This document shows, piece by piece, positions 17,000 to 25,702 of a stretch of 64,000 nucleotides of DNA (positions are counted from its first letter, which is position 1; each line of letters starts with the position of its first letter). Source of the DNA: Candidatus Syntropharchaeum butanivorans (GTDB taxonomy: Archaea; Halobacteriota; Syntropharchaeia; Syntropharchaeales; Syntropharchaeaceae); the NCBI GenBank assembly GCA_001766825.1, contig LYOR01000003.1:124001-188000 (forward strand), in the 5' to 3' direction. Under the pieces are notes generated by a model that searched no databases, had not been told where the DNA came from, and was given only the letters and a program-made list of their open reading frames with translations. The translations under genes were made by a program, and so were the position numbers.

Positions 17000-18001
17000 T
17001 TAATCCCTGCGGATGGCTCTTCTTGTTGTCTGATATCCACTCCTTCTTGCAAGCCTGTTTAAACCTCCAAACAGGACCTCGACCATGTTTTCAACCCTGT
17101 AAACAGGTGCCACCTCAATACCCAGCGCCTCAACCTCCCTGAGAAGCTCTCTCACAGAGTACATCCCACTACGCCATGATATCAGGTTCTCATCCACGAA
17201 TATCGGGACATAGAGTGTGCTGACGCCATCCCTCACGATCTGTCTCAGGTACTTCAGGGTACGCTCCTGAATGAGTGAGTCGAGCTTCATCTGTTCATCC
17301 CTGTCAGCCCCTCCTGGAATCTCAGTCTCGGATAGATATGGAAGACCGGGTGCCTTGAGCCCGCTCTCGATAACCCCATCTGTTATTATAACAAGAAGCC
17401 TGATCCCTTCCCGTTTCGTCCAGCGACGCTTTATAAGATTTTCCAGTGCCAGATCCAGCCTGCTTCCACCCATACCGTTGGATGCAACGATATCTCTGTA
17501 GACGCGCTCACGACGCTCAAATGGACCGAGAGGTCTATGGGCAAAGAGCATCACCTCAACATCGAGCCTGCGATCGAAACCCTGGAGGAAGGCGAGTGTT
17601 GCAATCTTTGCAGCGGTCTGTGGGCTCAGCTCTTCGCGAAGATCCATCCCAAACCGTTTATTCCTCCACCACCCGGTCATTGAGTTTGATACATCGAGAA
17701 TCACCATTGCACAGAAGCTCTTTGTGATTGTTACCCTTGATCTACCGATCACATGTTCCATGCTCCTGCCATGGGTCGCAAACTCCACAATAGTCCTGTT
17801 AAATGCGATAGTTCCCCGCCCACGAAATGTCTCATAGACCATTCGCACATCCTTCGGGAGGATATATGATGATGCAGAGATCATACGCGTCCCGATCCTT
17901 CTACACTCGTTCTGAAGCCGCTGAAGAGATACGGGATCGTCCGGGTTTCCTGTGCAATAGGTGCAAAGCTCTTCAAGCTCGAGAGATCTACCCTCTATCA
18001 T
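17000..18001 (-). CDS. VWA-domain protein of a MoxR/VWA/membrane operon
   Basis: The 333-residue protein has a von Willebrand A domain from about residue 95. The metal-ion-dependent adhesion site DVSNSM (DxSxS) is present, a later GGSRLD and IITDGVIE complete the fold, and Thr/Asp ligands are in place. The N-terminal 90 residues hold CTYC and a basic patch. MoxR/VWA pairs act as chaperone-like systems that load metals or remodel a client, as in Mg-chelatase (ChlI/ChlD) or NorQ/NorD. It follows the MoxR gene by 9 bp. It lacks the long acidic linker of ChlD. No client enzyme is adjacent, so the target is unknown. Confidence 0.8.
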   Translation of the reverse strand: MIEGRSLELEELCTYCTGNPDDPVSLQRLQNECRRIGTRMISASSYILPKDVRMVYETFRGRGTIAFNRTIVEFATHGRSMEHVIGRSRVTITKSFCAMVILDVSNSMTGWWRNKRFGMDLREELSPQTAAKIATLAFLQGFDRRLDVEVMLFAHRPLGPFERRERVYRDIVASNGMGGSRLDLALENLIKRRWTKREGIRLLVIITDGVIESGLKAPGLPYLSETEIPGGADRDEQMKLDSLIQERTLKYLRQIVRDGVSTLYVPIFVDENLISWRSGMYSVRELLREVEALGIEVAPVYRVENMVEVLFGGLNRLARRSGYQTTRRAIRRD

Positions 18002-18010
18002 ACTATTCCT

Positions 18011-18880
18011 TCAAAGGTCCCTTGCCAGGTTGAGGGCAAGCTCGCTTACAAGCTGGATGGATACCTGATCAGTTTCATCAGCAATGACCACTCCCTGATG
18101 GAAGGCTGCATCTGAGAAGGCAGTTTTCTCGTCTATTCCTTCCCTTATCAGAAGCTCACAGTATCTCGCCATCTTAATCAGGCCATCCGTTGAGAGCCCC
18201 TGGGGTAGTGCACCCTCCTCTCTCCACATACGCCTCGTCTCCTCTGCGAAGTCGAGGATTGCATGCGTGATCTCATCACTCAGGCTCGGGGCATAGGTAC
18301 GTATCAGCTCCTCCTCAACAAACCGCTTGGGATAGGAGACATATATCGGTATAAATCTCCGTTTCAGGGCACCACTCAGTTTGAAAGAACCTACGTCACC
18401 GAAGTTTGCAGTTGCAATCAGTACCCAATCATCGGGCTTTTTCAGAACGATCTCGCGGTGTTCAAGCGTAAGTACACCGTGTGAGAGGAGGAGAAATATC
18501 GAGGAAAAGGCTGAGCTTGGGGCACGGGTGAGCTCATCGATCAGTAGATTTTTACCGTGCATCAGCGCCCTCACAACAACCCCGTCCTTGTACATGAATT
18601 CCTCTGCAACCTCCCTTGATGCTGACATCGAGAGTGGATGAAATCCACCGATGACGTGGTACTCGGTCATCCCCTCATGTGCCTCTATAGCGAGGTAATC
18701 TCTCTCGAGGCTGTTTAAGATGTGGCGGGCTATCGATGTCTTTCCACAGCCAGGAGGACCGAAGAAGAGTATAGGATATCCCAGGTTGATGTATCTCATA
18801 GCTTTGAGGTAGACATCCTCCTGCCCCTTTATCCTGCTCGTCTCAATTATCCTTAGATACTTTTCTTCCTCAATCAGCAT
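18011..18880 (-). CDS. MoxR-type AAA+ ATPase
   Basis: The 289-residue AAA+ protein has Walker A GPPGCGKTS (about residue 40), LLIDELTRAP as Walker B with the MoxR-type insertion, sensor 1 LIATANFGD and the arginine-rich SGALKRRF. EAHEGMTEYHVIGGFHPL just after Walker A is typical of MoxR/ChlI-like ATPases. These couple ATP hydrolysis to a VWA partner, which is encoded 9 bp downstream here. The gene starts 5 bp from the end of the membrane-protein gene. The three therefore form one operon. CbbQ/NorQ-type activity is the nearest known comparison, not a demonstrated function. Confidence 0.85.
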   Translation of the reverse strand: MLIEEEKYLRIIETSRIKGQEDVYLKAMRYINLGYPILFFGPPGCGKTSIARHILNSLERDYLAIEAHEGMTEYHVIGGFHPLSMSASREVAEEFMYKDGVVVRALMHGKNLLIDELTRAPSSAFSSIFLLLSHGVLTLEHREIVLKKPDDWVLIATANFGDVGSFKLSGALKRRFIPIYVSYPKRFVEEELIRTYAPSLSDEITHAILDFAEETRRMWREEGALPQGLSTDGLIKMARYCELLIREGIDEKTAFSDAAFHQGVVIADETDQVSIQLVSELALNLARDL

Positions 18881-18885
18881 GTGAT

Positions 18886-19968
18886 TTACCTCGATGAAAT
18901 CTCCTCTTCAAGGGATCTCAGGAGATTCTTTACCTCCTTGCTCAATCTTGTATCTCCATATCTTGCATGGAGTATGTGGTACTCATTTGTGAACCTCTGG
19001 AGAAGCTGGTGTGCTCTTATCCTGTCCTGTCCCCTCAGCTCGGTTCTCGATCGTTTCATCTCGGTGAGAAGCTGATCGTAAGGATCTGGCTCCTCTTTTC
19101 CCCCGGCACTTCCCTTCTCTCGCTCATCTTTCTCTCTTGTGTAGATAATTTCCTTCCTCCTCTTCACAGCCACAATTTTCTTCTCGTATCCGAGTGCATA
19201 CATGACAAGCCCCAGCAGCATGTAGCATCCGGTCACGATTACAACGTGGGAAAGGATGTAGTTGAGGATGATCGATCCAGGTCCTACCATGTTGCTCTTC
19301 GCTGCCCGGATGATTGCTTGAAGATCGGGTGTGGCCCCAGAGGCCGCTATGAACGTCACTCCCACGATGAGCAGGTAAAGTGGTGATGTGATAACCGCCC
19401 CACCAATCGCCCTTGCCAACCGCTCCGTGACCTTTACGTCCGGTCTGTATAACTCTGAGAAGAGATAGCACCACAGAAGCGGGATCATGATCCACAGTGC
19501 TGCCATGAGAAGGAGTGCAGTCTGGACGTTCAACCTGTACAGGTCGTTTACGATCATAACGACCATTATCGCGATCCCACATCCCCCGAACGTGTAACCA
19601 TGTATGTCCTTATCCTCGGTTGTGATGAGCACAGCAATTCCATTCACCAGTGAAAAGAGGAGAATTGGAGCAAGCTGTGTGAACATCATACCGGGATCCC
19701 CGGGGCTGTATGAAGCGACATAAGCTCCACCCACGAGTGAATACGCAGAGAACCCCATCATGATATATGAGATAATCCTCAGAAGATCATCATCAATCCG
19801 CCTTATAAAGGCGGTGACAATGATAATGGCGAGAAGGATGCCGAGGTTGACCCACCATGGGGCACTTAACGAGCTGTACGTCAACACTCCAGCGATAATC
19901 GCAAGTGATACGAGAAAAACAAGTAGCTTATACCTGTGCATGTGTACGTCCTGCATAAGAACCCCCAT
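18886..19968 (-). CDS. Multi-pass membrane protein with a charged C-terminal tail, unknown
   Basis: The 360-residue protein has about eight hydrophobic segments between residues 12 and 262 (for example LLVFLVSLAIIAGVLTYSS, NLGILLAIIIVTAF, ALLLMAALWIMIPLLWCYLF). They are followed by a hydrophilic tail of about 100 residues rich in Lys, Arg and Glu (KRRKEIIYTREKDEREKGS), likely helical and cytoplasmic. I recognise no family. It is the first gene of an operon with a MoxR ATPase and a VWA protein. The tail could be the docking site for that pair. The start could be ATG 19968 or an ATG four codons later. Confidence 0.7.
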   Translation of the reverse strand: MGVLMQDVHMHRYKLLVFLVSLAIIAGVLTYSSLSAPWWVNLGILLAIIIVTAFIRRIDDDLLRIISYIMMGFSAYSLVGGAYVASYSPGDPGMMFTQLAPILLFSLVNGIAVLITTEDKDIHGYTFGGCGIAIMVVMIVNDLYRLNVQTALLLMAALWIMIPLLWCYLFSELYRPDVKVTERLARAIGGAVITSPLYLLIVGVTFIAASGATPDLQAIIRAAKSNMVGPGSIILNYILSHVVIVTGCYMLLGLVMYALGYEKKIVAVKRRKEIIYTREKDEREKGSAGGKEEPDPYDQLLTEMKRSRTELRGQDRIRAHQLLQRFTNEYHILHARYGDTRLSKEVKNLLRSLEEEISSR

Positions 19969-20139
19969 TTATTTTTTTGTGACGTAGATATTTAAAATTT
20001 GTGATAGACGGTCCTGTCTGTGTACTGTCTGTGTAGTCCTAGGGATTTTGACCTTATAACCCTGCCCATTCTCCACCTCCAGTAGCTTAGCTGTCAGACC
20101 AGTTCCAACTTCCACAGGCAACCTACTCCAGACTGGATG
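19969..20139 (-). other. Possible coding remnant, perhaps the end of an OrfB/TnpB-like gene
   Basis: The 278-bp gap between the membrane-protein gene and mfnB holds a minus-strand open stretch of 56 codons ending at TAA (19969). It encodes LPVEVGTGLTAKLLEVENG and KVKIPRTTQTVHRQDRL, with two stop codons directly upstream and no start. The PVEVGTG phrase recalls C-terminal tails of some archaeal IS1341-type OrfB proteins, but this is only an impression. A tandem CTGTCTGTGTA repeat lies within it (about 20015-20037). The rest of the gap carries AT-rich promoter-like sequence for mfnB (GAGTTTAAATCC near 20152). Confidence 0.25.
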
Positions 20140-20246
20140 TCATCAATAGAAGAGTTTAAATCCAAAAATCAATAACATTTATCGGAAGGCCTGAAGAAAG
20201 AACGATACCGCAAACTCTTAATAGATGAAATCCTCAAGGTGGTAGT

Positions 20247-20948
20247 ATGAAGCTACTTGTAAGCCCCATGAATCTCGAGGAGGCAAAAGCAGCTGTGAGG
20301 GGTGGGGCCGACATCATCGACGTCAAGAACCCGAAGGAAGGATCGCTTGGTGCAAACTTTCCATGGGTGATCCATGAGGTCAGAAGTGTGGTAGGAGATC
20401 TACCCCTCTCTGCAACGATCGGTGACTTTGAGTTCAAGCCCGGGACCGCCTCACTTGCGGCACTGGGTGCGGCACACGCGGGGGCTGATTTTGTCAAGAT
20501 CGGCCTCTTCGGGATCAGGACCGTTGATGAAGCAACTGAGATTTTAGAATGTGTTAATAAGGCAGTAAAAGGCTTTGATCCAGAAAAGAAGGTTGTTGCA
20601 TCTTCATACTCTGATTATAAGAGGCTCGGAATTCTCCCACCCTTTGAGCTTCCAGCGATCGGTAAGAAGGTTGGCGTGGATGTTGTGATGCTTGATACCG
20701 GTATAAAGGATGGTAAGAGTACGTTCGAGTTTCTATCAGAAGATGAGCTCAAAGGGTTTGTGCAGGAGGCACAGAACCTTGGGCTTCTTGTTGCACTTGC
20801 AGGATCGATCGGGTTTGGAGATATCGAGGCAGTTAAGCGGATAGATCCTGATATCCTCGGTGTGCGAGGGGTGGTCTGCGGGGGAGATCGAAACGCCGTG
20901 ATACAGGAGGAACTTGTCAGAGACCTCAAGGACCGCCTGGCGCCGTGA
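20247..20948 (+). CDS. mfnB: (5-Formylfuran-3-yl)methyl phosphate synthase (methanofuran biosynthesis)
   Basis: MfnB builds 4-(hydroxymethyl)-2-furancarboxaldehyde phosphate from two molecules of glyceraldehyde-3-phosphate, the first step to the methanofuran furan ring. The 233-residue TIM barrel has the family start MKLLVSPMNLEEAKAAVRGG, ADIIDVKNPKEGSLGANFPW (Lys27 and Lys85-type active-site lysines), FVKIGLFG and VALAGSIGFGDI. Its length is normal for the family (about 235). A later pathway kinase, MfnE, is encoded at 33549-34193. The next gene, a GTPase, begins 4 bp after the stop. Confidence 0.93.
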   Translation: MKLLVSPMNLEEAKAAVRGGADIIDVKNPKEGSLGANFPWVIHEVRSVVGDLPLSATIGDFEFKPGTASLAALGAAHAGADFVKIGLFGIRTVDEATEILECVNKAVKGFDPEKKVVASSYSDYKRLGILPPFELPAIGKKVGVDVVMLDTGIKDGKSTFEFLSEDELKGFVQEAQNLGLLVALAGSIGFGDIEAVKRIDPDILGVRGVVCGGDRNAVIQEELVRDLKDRLAP

Positions 20949-20952
20949 GCTC

Positions 20953-21921
20953 ATGGGGCAGGAGAGATCTGAGAATCCTTACACCAGGCTGCCGACAATC
21001 CTGACCGCTGATGAGCTGATGGATAAGGCGATGCGACGTGCAGTAAGAGCGAGGCGGGGCAAACGAGATGTGCGGGCTGCTGAGCGCGCGATGGTTATGA
21101 CCGCCTCAAATATACTGAGTGATAACCTCAAGCGTGTTATCCATCGCTTCCCCTCCTTAGAGAGGTTACCTCCCTTCTATCTTGAGCTGACCGATCTTCT
21201 CGTAGGGGTCAATCGGCTCAAGTTTTCGCTTGCCTCTATTAACTGGGCCTCCAACAAGATAAGCGCAATCTCACGCGCTGCCCTCCGTGAGATGCGAAGA
21301 GAGGATCCAGGGGCTGTTAGAAGGAGGGTATTTGGGAGAATGGGATCTATAATGAGGGAGATCTCGGATGATATAGAGCTTCTGAGAGAGACAAGGGAGC
21401 TTTTTAAGGGAATGCCATCCTTCCGCAACTGTCCAACTGCAGCTGTTGCAGGCTTTGCAAACGTCGGTAAGTCAAGCTTTGTCAGATCGATAAGCAGTGC
21501 AAAGCCCCAGGTTGCAGCCTATCCATTTACAACCCGTGCGATATCACTCGGTGAGGTGAGGTCAGGGGGCAGGATATACCAGATAATCGACACACCAGGC
21601 CTTCTCGATCGCCCACTCCATGAACGAAATGAGATCGAGATGCAGGCGATCCTGGCACTAAGGAACCTTGCAGACATGATCGTTTTCATAGTAGATCCCT
21701 CAGAAACCTGTGGATACTCGATCGAGGAGCAGGTACGGCTTCTTGATGAGATCAGAGAGAGCTTCGATCTTCCCCTTATCGTCATCTCAAACAAGGTGGA
21801 CCTCGGGGCTAAATTTGAAGGGGCGGACCTCTCGGTCTCATCATCAACGGGTGAGGGGATTGAGGATGCACGCAAGCTGATACTGGATGTACTTGATAGT
21901 CTGGCGGGTAATCAGGGGTGA
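20953..21921 (+). CDS. Nog1-family GTPase (archaeal)
   Basis: The 322-residue protein has an N-terminal helical region of about 150 residues (NPYTRLPTILTADELMDKA is the Nog1-like opening) and a GTPase domain. G1 is GFANVGKSS, switch-region PFTTRAISLG, G3 DTPGLLD, G4 NKVD. Nog1 proteins act in large-subunit ribosome assembly. The ATG at 20953 follows the mfnB stop by 4 bp; a longer frame from 20914 would lie inside mfnB. Eukaryotic Nog1 is much longer; archaeal forms are about 320-340, as here. Confidence 0.88.
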   Translation: MGQERSENPYTRLPTILTADELMDKAMRRAVRARRGKRDVRAAERAMVMTASNILSDNLKRVIHRFPSLERLPPFYLELTDLLVGVNRLKFSLASINWASNKISAISRAALREMRREDPGAVRRRVFGRMGSIMREISDDIELLRETRELFKGMPSFRNCPTAAVAGFANVGKSSFVRSISSAKPQVAAYPFTTRAISLGEVRSGGRIYQIIDTPGLLDRPLHERNEIEMQAILALRNLADMIVFIVDPSETCGYSIEEQVRLLDEIRESFDLPLIVISNKVDLGAKFEGADLSVSSSTGEGIEDARKLILDVLDSLAGNQG

Positions 21922-21943
21922 AAAGGGGCGGAGAGATGTGAAG

Positions 21944-23125
21944 TTATGTAGCCTCGTCTGCTTCACCGAGTGCCACCTCGATACACCTTCTAAACTTTCC
22001 AAAAACTGCTTTCGCCCCGCACATGCTTGGAATATACTTCAAAGCCTTTCCAGAATCGGTCATGATGCAATCAAACCGATCACATGCGGGAGATACTACC
22101 ATGCAGGTATCTGAGATGACTTTTGCCCCAGAAGCCTCTATTATTCTGACAAGATCCTTCCTGGCATCTCTGATATGCCTTGATATACACAACCATAGCT
22201 CTCGTTTGACTCTCTTACCGCGAAGAAGTTCTGCTGCAATCTCAAGCTCTTTCATCGAGAGGTGGGGGCATCCAAGGGCGATAAGATCCGGTATACCAGC
22301 GTGTTCATAGACACGATGGAGCTCCTTCTCCTCTAAGATGATGGCATCCTCCGGTATCTCAAAGAGATCGGCTTCCGGGGTTCTACCCTTTACGTGGTAC
22401 AGAGCAACAGCCCCGGTCGCAGCAAGTGCAGCACCAAGTGCCTTGAGCTCATCATCTGAGGGCGCAGGAGATTTTTCAAGCTCAAAAATAGCGACACGAT
22501 CTCCGATGACATCTCCCACGACGTACCCAAGCGCACCAAAGTCAGAGCCAGATAGGGAGAATGGCACCCTGATGGCAATCGAAGGGATCCGGTTCTCATC
22601 GAGATGGTAGCCATAGCAGGGGGTCTTACCGATCAGGGCTGCTGCGAGGGCAGAGATCCCACTCTCACGGTTTGTCCTTGCTCCAAGGACCGAGTTTGCA
22701 AATGAGACTGCTGATGACTCAGACCATGCAAGATGATCCCCAAAGGATGGTGCACCACCCGGTAAATAGTAAGGGGTGCATGTACACTCGAGCCTGATTC
22801 CCATGCGCCTGTAGGCATCGAGTATCTCCATCTGTTTCCTGTAAAAATCCCTCGATATTCCCATCTGCTCCCATTCTTCACGATCCATCCCCATTGGGTT
22901 CAAGATTGATGGAACAGCGACCTCTGCATCAATGCTCTTCACCCACTCAAGTCCAGCATCCCCTATCGTTTTGTATGAGACTCCTGCAATCTGCGCGCTT
23001 TTAACCGGGATGAGCCTCCTGGCATCATAGATCTTCCCAAGTGTCACAAGGATCTCCATGGCTTTCTGGAGATCGACACCACATTCACCACTTAAAATAC
23101 GTTCCTCATCCCTCTCAAGATACAT
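21944..23125 (-). CDS. Aconitase X, large subunit of phosphomevalonate dehydratase
   Basis: The 393-residue protein matches the DUF521/aconitase-X catalytic subunit. Features are LSGECGVDLQKAMEILVTLG at the N-terminus, VKSAQIAGVSYKTIGDAG, CTPYYLPGGAPSFGDHLAWSESSAV, and Cys-containing LIALGCPHLS and DTCMVVSP for an Fe-S cluster. In archaea this dehydrates 5-phosphomevalonate to trans-anhydromevalonate phosphate for isoprenoid lipids. A separate small subunit (DUF126 type) is needed and is not next to it. The ATG at 23125 lies one base after the lonB stop; a longer frame would overlap lonB. Confidence 0.87.
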   Translation of the reverse strand: MYLERDEERILSGECGVDLQKAMEILVTLGKIYDARRLIPVKSAQIAGVSYKTIGDAGLEWVKSIDAEVAVPSILNPMGMDREEWEQMGISRDFYRKQMEILDAYRRMGIRLECTCTPYYLPGGAPSFGDHLAWSESSAVSFANSVLGARTNRESGISALAAALIGKTPCYGYHLDENRIPSIAIRVPFSLSGSDFGALGYVVGDVIGDRVAIFELEKSPAPSDDELKALGAALAATGAVALYHVKGRTPEADLFEIPEDAIILEEKELHRVYEHAGIPDLIALGCPHLSMKELEIAAELLRGKRVKRELWLCISRHIRDARKDLVRIIEASGAKVISDTCMVVSPACDRFDCIMTDSGKALKYIPSMCGAKAVFGKFRRCIEVALGEADEAT

Positions 23126-23126
23126 C

Positions 23127-25037
23127 TCATGAGACACTCGGTTTATCCATACCCTCGAGGATCCCGATACTGACCGGGGCAAAATTCTTTATCTTATCGA
23201 GGAATCGTTCCTTCTTCCCGCCGATTAAGCTATGCTCAAGGACCTCTTCTATTGTTGAGACCGGAACGATCTTGATCATATTTTTATATCTCTCCTCGAT
23301 GAGAACATCCTCCATGTTCGCCTTCGGGATGATCACGGTCGGAATTCCAGCCTTCGCCGCTGCCTCAACCTTGTGCGTGATGCCACCAACAGGCAAGACG
23401 TCCCCTCTCACCGAGAGCGAACCTGTCATAGCAACACCCTGATTCACCGGTATCTCCTCGAGTGCTGATACGACCGCGGTTGCGATCGATATCGAGGCAC
23501 TATCTCCCTCAACACCCTCATATGTACCGATGAACTGGATGTGAACATCCTTGTTTGAGATATCCTCTCCTGTGAACTTCTTGATGATTGCAGAAACGTT
23601 CTGAACCGCCTCCTTCGCGATATCCTGCAGTCTTCCGGTTGCGATCACCTTCCCTTCCGACTTCGACTGGGCCGGCGTCACCTCTGCGAGTATCGGAAGG
23701 ACAATACCAGAATCCCCGATCACAGCAAGACCATTTACCCTCCCAACCTCTTCTCCTTCTTTCTTGAAGAACTCATAATCTCTGCGATGCTCGAGGTACT
23801 GATCTGCAAGCTGCTGCTCAACCGACTTTGCCATCGACTTCGCACGAAGTACATGATCTGCCGTTGTAACTTTTGCCCCTTCAGATGTTGCGATATCTCC
23901 CGCAACCCTGACAAGCCCTCCAAGATCCCTGAGTACCAGTGATAGCTTGTTCTTGCGCCCCGTTCTGCGCTGCGCCTCACGGATGATCTCTGCCACAGCC
24001 CCGCGATCAAAGTGTGGGATCTTTCCATCCTTTCTGACCTCCTGTGCGACGAACCTCACAAGCTTCCGGCGGTTTTCCATCGTGTCATCCATCGTATCCC
24101 GCATGTAGATCTCATACCCGTATCCCTTGATCCTGGACCTCAGTGCAGGGTGCATCCCCGCAATCGCATCGAGGTTGCCGGCGGCAACCATGATGAAGTC
24201 ACATGGAACCGGATCGGTCTTTACCATCGCACCGGAGCTTCGTTCAGACTGACCTGTTATCGCGTATTTCTTCTCCTGAAGGGCTGTTAAAAGCTGCTGC
24301 TGGGATTCAATCTTTAACGTGTTTATCTCATCAATGAACAGAACTCCCTTGTGCGATTTGTGAATTGCACCCGCCTCTACACGCTCATGTGCAGGGGTCT
24401 CAAGCCCACCCGACTGGAATGGATCATGCCTGACATCCCCGAGAAGCGCGCCCGCGTGTGCACCTGTAGCATCGTTGAACGGCGCAGTCTCCTTGCCCTC
24501 ATTTGATACGAGAAGCTTCGGGACGAGTATATCCTCCTTCGGCATGACATACTTGAGGGCCATGAAAATCATCGCCGCTGCGATAATCCCCCATATGAAC
24601 TGACCGACCAGTGTTGCATAGATCACGATGGAGAAGATGATCAAAAGCAGGAACGTATTTCTTGCCTGTGCTCTCCGTCTTGCCTCCTCTTTCTGGATTG
24701 TTACGATCTCTTTGCCCTTTCCTGCGGGCAAAACCCTGATCCTGGGATTGTTTGGATCCTCAGGGTTGTGATAGACGAGTATATCCTGAAGCTCCTCCTT
24801 TGGCAGAAGCTCAGACATGGCACGGGCTAACATCGATTTTCCAGTCCCAGGTGTCCCGATCATCATCACATGACGCCGCTGAACCGCCGCTTTTTTAATG
24901 ATCTCCACAGCATGCTCCTGACCGATGACCTGGTCGATGAGCCGCCCTGGAACCTCTATCTCTGCCGTGGTCTCAAACTCGAGACCCCCGAGAAGATCGT
25001 CCTCTTCAATCTCTTCTTCCTCAAACTCGTCCGTCAT
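23127..25037 (-). CDS. lonB: Archaeal LonB membrane ATP-dependent protease
   Basis: LonB is the main membrane-bound ATP-dependent protease of archaea. Walker A is GTPGTGKSM (about residue 61). Two adjacent membrane segments interrupt the AAA domain at about residues 126-165 (FLLLIIFSIVIYATLVGQFI, then WGIIAAAMIFMAL). Walker B is VLFIDEINTL. The C-terminal protease domain has the catalytic serine in EGDSASIS and the lysine in GGITHKVEAAAKAG. The 636-residue length is normal. It is co-oriented with, and 1 bp apart from, the aconitase X gene downstream. A DJ-1-type lipoprotein gene lies 13 bp upstream. Confidence 0.96.
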   Translation of the reverse strand: MTDEFEEEEIEEDDLLGGLEFETTAEIEVPGRLIDQVIGQEHAVEIIKKAAVQRRHVMMIGTPGTGKSMLARAMSELLPKEELQDILVYHNPEDPNNPRIRVLPAGKGKEIVTIQKEEARRRAQARNTFLLLIIFSIVIYATLVGQFIWGIIAAAMIFMALKYVMPKEDILVPKLLVSNEGKETAPFNDATGAHAGALLGDVRHDPFQSGGLETPAHERVEAGAIHKSHKGVLFIDEINTLKIESQQQLLTALQEKKYAITGQSERSSGAMVKTDPVPCDFIMVAAGNLDAIAGMHPALRSRIKGYGYEIYMRDTMDDTMENRRKLVRFVAQEVRKDGKIPHFDRGAVAEIIREAQRRTGRKNKLSLVLRDLGGLVRVAGDIATSEGAKVTTADHVLRAKSMAKSVEQQLADQYLEHRRDYEFFKKEGEEVGRVNGLAVIGDSGIVLPILAEVTPAQSKSEGKVIATGRLQDIAKEAVQNVSAIIKKFTGEDISNKDVHIQFIGTYEGVEGDSASISIATAVVSALEEIPVNQGVAMTGSLSVRGDVLPVGGITHKVEAAAKAGIPTVIIPKANMEDVLIEERYKNMIKIVPVSTIEEVLEHSLIGGKKERFLDKIKNFAPVSIGILEGMDKPSVS

Positions 25038-25050
25038 AACTACCTCTTAT

Positions 25051-25701
25051 CTATCCATTCTTACCATTTCCTAAATATCTTTCTCTCTCAATGATCCTGA
25101 GTGCAAATACCCGCGCGGCGTGAGGATCTCTTCCTGTTATGATTCTGTCTGATACGACAACCTCTTCATCCTGATAGATCGCGCCATTCTCCACGAGCTC
25201 CTTAATTGCCTCATCATCTGGAAAGACGGTTGCATTCTTTCCATCAAGAATACCAGCCCGTGCAAGGATTACAGGCGATAGACAGATCGCAGCAACGATC
25301 TTTTCCCTATTGTAAGCCTCGATAACCAGAGACCTGAGCAGATCATCCCCCCAGAGGTACTCCCTGGATCCGATCCCGCCTGCAATCACGATCGCATCAT
25401 AGTCTCCCACGTTCACATCAGAGAACGCAAGATCCGGCTTTATCTTTGTGCCGCGCATCCCTTCTGCCACTTTCTTCGTTGTGCTTGCAACATCGACCGT
25501 AAACCCATACTCCTCAAAGATCTCCTCTGGCACAAGCACCTCTTCATCCCTGAAATCTTGTGGTGCGATTATAATCAGTATCCGGCCCCCGGTACAGTTC
25601 TGCGTTAAATCTATTGTCCCCTCTTTCTCAGGCCGGTCAATGCACCCCACCATTGTGCTGAGTATGAGGAGGATCAGAAGTACAAGACCGAGAGTTCGCA
25701 T
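25051..25701 (-). CDS. DJ-1/PfpI-domain lipoprotein
   Basis: The 216-residue protein starts with a lipoprotein signal (MRTLGLVLLILLILSTMVGC, lipobox Cys at residue 20) and then a full DJ-1/PfpI domain. The domain has ILIIIAPQDFRDEEVLVPEE, AIVIAGGIGSREY and the nucleophile-elbow AAICLSPVILARAGIL with the conserved Cys. The family includes glyoxalases, deglycases, chaperones and peptidases. A secreted, membrane-anchored form is unusual, since most DJ-1 proteins are cytosolic. It is the last gene of an operon with the Cys-rich duplicated protein (1 bp gap), a U32 protein and a MoaD-like protein. A second, cytosolic DJ-1 is at 58130-58681. Confidence 0.82.
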   Translation of the reverse strand: MRTLGLVLLILLILSTMVGCIDRPEKEGTIDLTQNCTGGRILIIIAPQDFRDEEVLVPEEIFEEYGFTVDVASTTKKVAEGMRGTKIKPDLAFSDVNVGDYDAIVIAGGIGSREYLWGDDLLRSLVIEAYNREKIVAAICLSPVILARAGILDGKNATVFPDDEAIKELVENGAIYQDEEVVVSDRIITGRDPHAARVFALRIIERERYLGNGKNG

Positions 25702-25702
25702 C

